Positions 1-6,600 of a DNA stretch of 13,239 nt are shown here, piece after piece; positions within the stretch are counted from its first letter, which is position 1; every line of letters starts with the position of its first letter. The stretch spans positions 1 to 13,239 of the forward strand of contig JAEVZK010000109.1 of NCBI GenBank assembly GCA_023392285.1, in the 5' to 3' direction. The position numbers and the translations under genes were made by a program. Under the pieces are notes generated by a model. It was not told the origin of the DNA, ran no database searches, and saw only the letters and a list, made by a program, of their open reading frames with translations. The stretch is from Armatimonadota bacterium. Its GTDB lineage: Bacteria; Armatimonadota; Fimbriimonadia; Fimbriimonadales; Fimbriimonadaceae.

Positions 1-2
1 CT

Positions 3-872
3 TTGGACTATTACCTTGCCCCGCTGGTCAAACTTTTCGAGCTGCGATGGACTACGCTCCTGTATTGGCTCGATATCCTGATCGTGACCTTTATCGTCTA
101 CCGGCTTTTCCTCCTGATTCGAGGTCCCCGCGCTTGGCGGATTGTGGTGGGTGTCATGTTCTTCATCGTGGCGCTTGTGATCAGCCGGCTCACGAATCTT
201 TTGGGCTTGCACTGGATCCTCGACAAGGCTGCGTTGCTTGCGCCCGTAGCCCTCGTCATTCTGCTTCTTCCTGAACTTCGACAGGGGCTCGAACGCTTGG
301 GAAGTCCGTTTGCCGATCGGGTTTCCCTTGATAAGCTGGCCGCGCTCAACAGCAAGGCTCAATTGAAGAAGGTCGAGGAGATCGTCGAAGCAGTTACCGA
401 TCTAGCGGCGAATCGGATTGGGGCGATTATCGTCATCGAGCGCGCGAGCAACCTGGATGAGATCGTGCACAACGGGGTTCAAATGGACGCGACAATCACC
501 TCGCCTTTGCTCGTTTCTATCTTTTACGAGGGCAATCCGCTGCACGATGGCGCGGTGATCATCCGGCAGGACAAGATCTTAGCCGCGGCGTGTCGACTCC
601 CACTGAGCGAGTCGCCCGATCTTTCCCAAAACGTCCACATGCGCCACCGGGCGGCGGTTGGAGTTACGGAAGCGACGGACGCTTTTGTGATTGTGGTCAG
701 CGAGGAGCGGGGGACGATCAGCTACGCGATGGAGGGCAAGCTGCGCAAGCTCGCCAACCACGTTGAACTGCGTGAGGTGATGAACCGGGAGGTCCGAGCG
801 GAAGACGTTCTTCGACGTCGGCGCGAACGTGTCGAAACGAAGCGCACTAAAGAGGAGAAGGAGAGCGCGTGA
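3..872 (+). CDS. cdaA: Diadenylate cyclase CdaA (membrane-anchored c-di-AMP synthase)
   Basis: CdaA condenses two ATP into cyclic di-AMP, the second messenger controlling potassium/osmolyte balance and cell-wall homeostasis. The 289-residue product has three N-terminal hydrophobic helices (roughly residues 17-40, 46-65 and 73-90), then a cytoplasmic DAC (DisA_N) domain. The catalytic signatures are intact: LHDGAVII with the DGA triad at residues 182-184, RHRAA with the RHR triad at 214-216, and the LPLSESP and VSEERG blocks typical of CdaA. The length is slightly above the usual ~270 because of extra N-terminal residues and a charged Lys/Glu/Arg C-terminal tail. The start used is a TTG at base 3; the window begins two bases earlier, so no ribosome-binding site can be seen and the true start may lie outside. 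It overlaps cdaR by 4 nt (GTGA). The family assignment is secure; the start is not. Confidence 0.95.
   Translation: MDYYLAPLVKLFELRWTTLLYWLDILIVTFIVYRLFLLIRGPRAWRIVVGVMFFIVALVISRLTNLLGLHWILDKAALLAPVALVILLLPELRQGLERLGSPFADRVSLDKLAALNSKAQLKKVEEIVEAVTDLAANRIGAIIVIERASNLDEIVHNGVQMDATITSPLLVSIFYEGNPLHDGAVIIRQDKILAAACRLPLSESPDLSQNVHMRHRAAVGVTEATDAFVIVVSEERGTISYAMEGKLRKLANHVELREVMNREVRAEDVLRRRRERVETKRTKEEKESA
851..863 (+). promoter_or_regulatory. Ribosome-binding site of cdaR
   Basis: A purine run with two SD cores (GGAG at 854-857, AAGGAG at 858-863) lies inside the last codons of cdaA and five bases before the GTG at 869. It decides the GTG start of cdaR and supports translational coupling across the GTGA overlap. 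Confidence 0.7.
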
Positions 873-1825
873 AAGCCCTATCTCAATTGCCGCTGCTGTT
901 CGTCTCGTTCATCATTTCGGTCACGCTTTGGCTGTATGTGCAAAATCAGGAAGATCCGAACACTGGCATAAGCGCGACTTACCCGGTTCCGATCGAAATT
1001 GTGAACCTGCCGGCGGAATATCTCGTTCTTTCCAAGCCGCCGGTGTACACCTTTTCTCCGATTGGCAGCGATGAAGATCGACGCAAGATTCAGGCGTCGG
1101 AGCTTCACGCCGTTGTCGACCTTTCCCGCCCCAAGCTCGGCACCAGCGACTATCCGCTCGAACTAAAGACGGATCGAAACTACAACGTCACATGGAATCC
1201 GCCGGCGGCGCGAGTGTCCATCACGGTTGACCGGAGCGTCCAGAATGTCCAGAAGACGATTGAGGTTCGGCAGTCTGGACAACTCAAAGATTCAACATAT
1301 GAGTATGTGCCGGAGCAGACCACGGTGACGCCGCCGTTCGTTTATGTGAGTGGACCGAAATCACTTGTTGACCGCGTTGATCATGCCGAAGCCGTGCTCG
1401 ATCTGAGCCAGGTGAGGCCGGGGGAGAAGCAGAGCTACAACAGCCCTGTCCAGCTTTTTTCCAAGGATGGCGTGATCATGTCGGACGAGATGTTGCGATT
1501 CAATCCTGGGCCGGTGGCGATCACTCCGGGGCTGAGACTCGCATCGGAAACGATACCTTTCCTCGTGAATCCAATTTTTAGAGGATCGGTTGATTTCGGC
1601 TTTCAAGTGAAACGAGCCTTGGTCACGCCGCCTCAAGTAGACGTGACCGGACGGGCGGCTGCGCTCAACGACATTACACGACTTGAGACGGAACCCATCG
1701 ACCTGACCGGCATCAACCAGACAACGACGAAGCGAGTCAAGGTGATCTTGCCGACGAACGTTCAAAAGGTGGAGCCCACCTACGTTGATGTGAAGATTGT
1801 CATCGAGCCGGCACCAAAGACATAA
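869..1825 (+). CDS. cdaR: CdaR-like YbbR-domain regulator of CdaA
   Basis: A 318-residue protein with one N-terminal membrane anchor (about residues 7-27, ending LWLYVQ) and an extracytoplasmic part that reads as consecutive YbbR-type beta repeats (roughly 35-120, 128-215 and 230-314), each with a VDLS/LDLS/IDLTG-like block. In other bacteria CdaR sits outside the membrane and modulates the activity of the CdaA cyclase through their membrane segments. The GTG start at 869 is supported by a strong AAGGAG at 858-863, five bases upstream, with a second GGAG at 854-857. The GTG overlaps the TGA stop of cdaA, so translation is probably coupled. The third usual member of this cluster, glmM, does not follow; a GNAT gene does. 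The family call is firm; the exact repeat borders are approximate. Confidence 0.88.
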   Translation: MKALSQLPLLFVSFIISVTLWLYVQNQEDPNTGISATYPVPIEIVNLPAEYLVLSKPPVYTFSPIGSDEDRRKIQASELHAVVDLSRPKLGTSDYPLELKTDRNYNVTWNPPAARVSITVDRSVQNVQKTIEVRQSGQLKDSTYEYVPEQTTVTPPFVYVSGPKSLVDRVDHAEAVLDLSQVRPGEKQSYNSPVQLFSKDGVIMSDEMLRFNPGPVAITPGLRLASETIPFLVNPIFRGSVDFGFQVKRALVTPPQVDVTGRAAALNDITRLETEPIDLTGINQTTTKRVKVILPTNVQKVEPTYVDVKIVIEPAPKT

Positions 1826-1873
1826 GCGTCGATGTCCGCTCTGATATAGTAGAGGCTTGGTGTCGATGCTCCC

Positions 1874-2647
1874 ATGAGAGAAATTAGGCCAGTGGGCGCG
1901 GATGAGGCAGAGGAATTTCTTCAGCTTCTCTGCACCGTCTTCGATCTTGATTACGGTCGTGCTCACGCCATCTTCTTCACGGAGCCTCTGTTCGACCTAA
2001 AGCGCAAGTGGGCTCTGTTTGATGAGGGACGTCTCGTCTCCATCTTAACGACGGTTTCCCTCGAATTTGGTTGGGGCAAAGGCATTGGGATTGCCGGAGT
2101 CGCCACCGCCCTCGACGCGCAACGTCAAGGCTATGCCACCGAACTGTTAAGGCACGTGATCGCTCACAGTGAAGCCGGCGGCGAGGGACGGATTCTGCTC
2201 TTTGCGAAAGATCAGCGGGTTTACGGACGGATCGGCTTCCAACCCCTGGATGAGGTGATCCGAGCCGACATTGCGGCAAAGGATGACGGGACCCTGTCTA
2301 TGGACATCGACTACGGCCTGGTTCGACGACTCTATGATGAATGGTCCTGCGCTAAGGATTGCCGCCTACGCCGAGATGAGTTGAGATGGAAATACTGGCG
2401 GTGGAATCTACGAGTTTGCGCCCCGGTGGATTCAGGCTACTACTGCATGGAAGGAAGCACGGTTCGTGAAGCAGTCGTTGAACCGCCGCCACGCGAATGG
2501 ATCATGCCGAAGGGAAATGACTGGTTCGGCTTGCGGCGCGTCGCCGATCAGCTACAGCTTCCTCTGAGGAATGAGCAGCATGAACTTTATTTGATGGGAT
2601 ACAACTTTCCCGCCGCCCCGGAAATGTTTATGACTGACCAGTTCTAG
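1874..2647 (+). CDS. GNAT-family N-acetyltransferase (Eis-like, Acetyltransf_9 type)
   Basis: A predicted acetyl-CoA-dependent N-acetyltransferase of 257 residues; the substrate is unknown. The N-terminal half carries the GNAT fold: a GVATALDAQRQGYATELL block at about residues 75-92 (motif A, with the RQGYA pyrophosphate-binding loop at 84-88), followed by LLFAKDQ and the YGRIGF segment at 117-122 that typifies this family. The region from about 140 on is an extra C-terminal domain containing the DELRWKYWRW segment often seen in Eis-like acetyltransferases. The ATG at 1874 is the only reasonable start, because an in-frame TAG lies at 1850-1852 and no ATG, GTG or TTG lies between. No good SD precedes it; AGAGG at 1851-1855 is too far away. 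It starts 48 nt after cdaR and may be cotranscribed, or use a TATAGT box at 1845-1850. No link to c-di-AMP can be read from the sequence. Confidence 0.85.
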   Translation: MREIRPVGADEAEEFLQLLCTVFDLDYGRAHAIFFTEPLFDLKRKWALFDEGRLVSILTTVSLEFGWGKGIGIAGVATALDAQRQGYATELLRHVIAHSEAGGEGRILLFAKDQRVYGRIGFQPLDEVIRADIAAKDDGTLSMDIDYGLVRRLYDEWSCAKDCRLRRDELRWKYWRWNLRVCAPVDSGYYCMEGSTVREAVVEPPPREWIMPKGNDWFGLRRVADQLQLPLRNEQHELYLMGYNFPAAPEMFMTDQF

Positions 2648-2654
2648 ACTGGCC

Positions 2655-2684
2655 AGCGCGGCTTTAGTCTCGAGCGCGCTTTTT
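2655..2684 (+). terminator. Possible Rho-independent terminator after the GNAT gene
   Basis: AGCGCG (2655-2660) and CGCGCT (2675-2680) form a perfect 6-bp GC-rich stem around a 14-nt loop and run directly into a short T tract ending at 2684. It sits 8 nt after the GNAT stop, in the correct orientation for the plus-strand unit. It overlaps the 3' end of the convergent minus-strand small gene. The loop is longer than ideal, so this is tentative. Confidence 0.42.
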
Positions 2685-2855
2685 GATCGAAAATGGCATC
2701 GCGACCGAAATGTAAAACACCAGCCAAGCCACCGCGAATAGAAGAAGAGCGATCGCCGAATAGCGCGAAGGATCAGTCAACGACATACCGGTTGCGACCA
2801 AGCAAAGAAAAGCGGCGAAACCCATGCCGGGAAGACTGACATTTCGAGAGCGCAT
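2664..2855 (-). CDS. Small two-helix membrane protein, unknown function
   Basis: A 63-residue protein with two hydrophobic stretches (about residues 11-24 and 32-54), a basic N-terminus (MRSRN) and a basic C-terminus (KKRARD), consistent with a small inner-membrane protein whose ends are both cytoplasmic. I do not recognise a family. I chose the ATG at 2855; a longer reading from a GTG at 2894 adds a Cys/His/Asn-rich stretch unlike a natural N-terminus. No SD precedes the ATG, but CATAAT lies 6 nt upstream, compatible with leaderless transcription. It lies 92 nt downstream of the VanW gene in the same direction, so it may be the distal gene of that operon or a separate unit. The product is plausible from composition and lack of any competing frame, not from homology. 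Confidence 0.55.
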   Translation of the reverse strand: MRSRNVSLPGMGFAAFLCLVATGMSLTDPSRYSAIALLLFAVAWLVFYISVAMPFSIKKRARD

Positions 2856-2861
2856 AAAGGA

Positions 2862-2867
2862 ATTATG
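2862..2867 (-). promoter_or_regulatory. Candidate -10 element for the small membrane protein
   Basis: Read on the minus strand, CATAAT (5 of 6 matches to TATAAT) ends 6 nt before the ATG at 2855, so transcription would begin at or next to the start codon and give a leaderless mRNA. No convincing -35 hexamer lies upstream, so the call is weak. Confidence 0.3.
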
Positions 2868-2898
2868 GTTGTGTGGGCATAGTTGCCGATACACCTTT

Positions 2899-2918
2899 TT
2901 GCGCTATCTTCAGCGCAA
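2899..2918 (-). other. Hairpin between the VanW gene and the small membrane protein gene
   Basis: TTGCGC (2899-2904) and GCGCAA (2913-2918) form a perfect 6-bp stem around an 8-nt loop, 29 nt after the VanW stop. On the minus strand it is followed by an A tract, not a T tract, so it is not a classical Rho-independent terminator in either direction. It could protect the 3' end of the VanW operon mRNA from exonucleases. Confidence 0.4.
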
Positions 2919-2947
2919 GAACCGGGTCGATCCGAGGCAATAGCGGG

Positions 2948-3682
2948 CTATCGGTATTCGATGACCCGGCTCATTCCCGGGTAGCTATCCATCGAAATCA
3001 ATTCCTTCTTGTTGCCGATCACTCGATACACCGCAACCTGGAAGCCCGTCTTTCCGCTGTTGCGCACTCGTGCGAATCCATGAGGCTTGCCAATTTGATA
3101 GGTGTCAGGAGTCTTTGCTTCCCTGACATCACCCTCGATCACCGGCCTGTTTGGCAGCGACTGAGCTGCATAGAACCCCAGAGAAAGGCGATCGCCCTTG
3201 ATCTCGCCGAGAATCCGTACGGGAAATGAGTAGGGGTTTCTCAATTTCAAATCGATCTCCGAGTACGCCACCGCGGCATCTCGTCCGGGTGGAACGTAGC
3301 TCGGGGCGAAACGATGCCGGTTCCTCTCCACGATTTTGAGCCCGGCGAGAAGAGCGGCGTTGTAGAGCGTCGTGCTGGTTTGACACACACCCCCTCCCCA
3401 GCTTTCGATCAATTGTCCGTTGTAACTGACAGGAGCTCGACGATAGCCTTCATCACGCGAAAAGCTGCCCACGACCTTGTTAAATGAGAAGGTTTCGCCG
3501 GGAGCAAGCGTAATGCCTTGGAGGTTGTCCAGGGACAACTGAGAGTTGTGGCGCTGTGAACGGGATCTTCCCGCCAAGGAGGTTGTGTACCCGCCGACGC
3601 ATACTTCTCCCGGCTTGCTCAGAAAAGCCGTCGCGGCGACGACGGCTCCCGTCGCGATTAGCGGCAGCAGCCAGCGGTTCAT
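2948..3682 (-). CDS. VanW-like domain protein, exported or membrane-anchored
   Basis: A 244-residue protein beginning with a short basic n-region and a hydrophobic segment (about residues 4-21) that would act as signal peptide or membrane anchor. The VanW domain (PF04294) is clear: LAPGETFSFNKVVG at 59-72, GYRRAPV at 79-85, and the family hallmark GGGVCQTSTTLYNAALLAGL from residue 96, with the conserved Cys at 100. These are followed by ERNRHR and PSYVPPGRDAAV. VanW proteins are named after a gene in vanB-type vancomycin-resistance clusters, but their biochemical role is unsettled; the name does not imply resistance here. The ATG at 3682 is supported by GAGGTG five bases upstream and overlaps the TGA of the alpha-2-macroglobulin gene as ATGA, so the two are coupled. 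No G5 or peptidoglycan-binding domain is visible; this is the bare VanW domain. Confidence 0.9.
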   Translation of the reverse strand: MNRWLLPLIATGAVVAATAFLSKPGEVCVGGYTTSLAGRSRSQRHNSQLSLDNLQGITLAPGETFSFNKVVGSFSRDEGYRRAPVSYNGQLIESWGGGVCQTSTTLYNAALLAGLKIVERNRHRFAPSYVPPGRDAAVAYSEIDLKLRNPYSFPVRILGEIKGDRLSLGFYAAQSLPNRPVIEGDVREAKTPDTYQIGKPHGFARVRNSGKTGFQVAVYRVIGNKKELISMDSYPGMSRVIEYR

Positions 3683-6600
3683 CGCTGCACCTCGAAGAGC
3701 GCGCTCGCTCCATTGCTGCGAATTGTCGGGGCGTACATGTTTTCGACTGTCACCGGCAACGACGTGACTCTGCCCGTTTGTTCCGCGCGCATCGTGTACT
3801 CCAGCTTATGCAGACCAACCGGCAAATCTCGGACGAAGAAGGCGACCTTGTCATCTCGAATCACGAGTTGAGACCACCAATAGGTCCAATCCCACGCGTT
3901 TTCGACATATTCCCGGTCGGTGACTCGACAGTTGCTAGGGATCGGGTCTTCGACCATAAGGAACTCAGATGGTTTGGTCGAGACCAAGCTCACTTGAACA
4001 CGGATCAAGTCCCCCGCGTTGACTCGGTCTACCGGTTGGCGACTGGTAACGAGCTTCTGCGATCCATCTTCCATCCGGCGTGGCTCAAGCAAGTAATAGC
4101 TTCGGGAGACCATGAGGCCAGCGTTCTGAGAGGCGGCGATCTGATCTTCCTGCACCACTTGACGCAAATCAAGAGAATAGTAGGCTTTCCCGCCGCCCGT
4201 GACGAGCAGTTGAACCGTGTTGTGACCCTCTTGCAGATCGGAGAGCGGCACTTCAAGCTTCTCGTCTGGATTGAAAACGCTGGTCGGACTGAAGTGCAAG
4301 TGGCGAGTATCCCGGCCATTCACCTTGACGAGGACGTCGAACGTGGTGCCGAGTTCACGAGTCTTCTTCACGTAGTCGGTCAGCGCCAGCACCGCAATCG
4401 CGGAATCGCGAGTGCTGTACCAGAAATTACCGGTCCTCATCTGCATCATGCGTTCCGCAAGTGAGGCGGCCTTATCAAGATCACCCGCATCGACGTACGC
4501 TCTCAACGCCCAGGCATAGGGTTCCGCCCCATACAAGTGGGAAGCATAATCCTTCTCCGGCTGATCTCCTTGCTTGAGGAGCGTATCCACGTGCTGGATC
4601 GCCAAGGCCTCTCCTGCCGAGTCTCCTTGAGCTTTCCTGATCAGCGCCAGCATCGCCCACTCGGCAAAATTCTTGCCGTCCCCAAGCTCCTTAAGTGCCG
4701 GCGCAGCCGCCTCTGGAATGCCGTAGCGCACTGCAATATAGGCGAGGTAGAAGTGCGCAAACCGATCTGGTTCAGAGGCGCGCACCGACTTCAGTTCGGT
4801 TTTCACCCACTCAAGCGTCGGAGCGGGATTGATCTTCGTTGTCTCATAACCAGCTTCTTTCGCTCTTTGAAGGCCGTCGAGCACGTATGCGGTCATGTAA
4901 GGATCGCTTGAGTCGTAGAGCCACCAACCCCATGCATTATCGGGATGGCGCATCGCCGCAAGACGTGAAAAGCCGTCTTCGACAATCGCTGGAATCTTGG
5001 CTTTGAGGCCCGGGTCAGGCAACTGCACTTGGTCAAGCGTGTTCGACAGCACGACCGTGGGTAGGAATCGGCTCATCGTCTGCTCCACGCACCCGTAAGG
5101 AAAGTCGATGAAGTGATCGAGCGATTGATAAATTGAACTCAGAATCGAGGGGGAAACGGTCACCCTTAAGCGTCCGAAATCCCTGGCCGCATTCGGGGAC
5201 ACTTGAAATTCCAAGGTTTTCTCCTCACTCGCGACTCCCGCCAGCTGCTGCTTTTGCTCAAGGCCGAGGGGCTTGATCGTGAAGGAACGCTCCTCCGCAT
5301 CGTTGAGATCTCCGGCCACCGCATAGACTGTCAGCTTTGCCGTACCAGCTGTCGAAGCGGTCGCAGTCCAAGTAATCGTCTCCGGCTGATTGGGAGACAC
5401 GGTGATCGACGGGGACGCTCCCTGAACATCGATTCCCTGAGCGTCGAGTCGCACCGCCACCACCTGAGGCTGGCCAGAATTGTTGGTGATGCTGGCGCTG
5501 ATCTCTTGACGATCACCTTTTACCATGAAGGCGGGTACCGATAGCCGCACCATCAATGGTTTGTTGACTCGGAAGTTTGTCGTCGCGCTCCCCACTTGCG
5601 TCCGATCTGAAATCGCCCAAACGGTTGTGCGCCAAGAGGTGAGATTATCCGGGAGCTTGACGGTAACTCGGGCGAAGCCCTCATCGTCGGTAAGCACCTG
5701 TGGCTGCCAGTCCGCAGTATCCCGAAAGTCGGAGCGAACTTGGATATTGCCGCCGCCCTTATCGCCTCCATCCAAGTAAATTTCCTCGAAGCTGTAGCTC
5801 GTCGACACGCTGTTACCGCGCATCGGATAAAGGTCCCGTTCCAAATTTGTTCGATCCGGACGGATCGCGTAGATGGATTCATCGACCACTCCGACGGAGA
5901 CTTCGGAGGAAACCGGCCGACCTTCCGAGTTCGTGGTCCTGATGGTCAGGGTCGCCGAATCGCCGGGCCGATAGCTTTCCTTATCTGAACTCACTTTGAC
6001 GTTCAGCTTATGTTCAGGAATTGTGACCACCAACCGGCTGCTGGCTTGACTGAGCTGACGATCTTGAATGGAGCACACGCTGACAAAAACATTGGGCTCG
6101 AATTCCTTGGTGACAGGAAACTCGATACTGGTCGCGGCTTTGTCTAACTTGACTACTCGACTGCTGAGCACTCCGTTCGCCTCCACGGTCATCAAGGCCG
6201 ATGATCCGGGCTTGCTGGTTTGAATGAGCGCCTTGCAAGTCTCGCCTACTTTGTACTTCCGCTTATTAAGGGTGAGAGTGAAGTGCGCGCTTGGCGGACC
6301 CACCAGGTTGTCGCCATCGACGTACAGGTACGACTCGGAGGCAACCGTTCGACCCTGACGGTCCTGAGCCGAGCTCTTCAAAACCAGCGAACCAGCTTCC
6401 CCGGTTTGGAAGGATATCGCCGCCACTCCCCTGCTGTCGGTTGTCCCGCTAACGCTCCTTAATGGCTTGTATGTGGCGACGTCGTCCTGCCAAGTCTCCG
6501 TGCCCAGCTCGACCTTCACCGGATAGTTGGTCAGTGGCTCGCCCGAGCTGCGATCCGTGACGGTCACGCGGATCGTTGACTGCTGGTTCGGCTTGGCCAC

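Noticed and set aside
1845..1850. TATAGT as a firm promoter for the GNAT gene
   Set aside because: Good -10 match, but no -35 hexamer at 16-18 nt spacing and a 48-nt gap that equally allows read-through from cdaR.
1361..1966. 201-codon minus-strand frame spanning cdaR and GNAT starts
   Set aside because: It covers two real plus-strand genes and its translation is His/Arg-rich without any recognisable motif.
2948..3682. Vancomycin-resistance cluster
   Set aside because: Only the VanW domain is present. No vanH/A/X ligase, dehydrogenase or dipeptidase and no VanRS pair is nearby, so no resistance function is implied.
3556..4464. 302-codon plus-strand open frame opposite the alpha-2-macroglobulin 3' end
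   Set aside because: Low-complexity Arg/Ser/His-rich translation without domains, lying antisense to a well-conserved gene; a codon-bias shadow.
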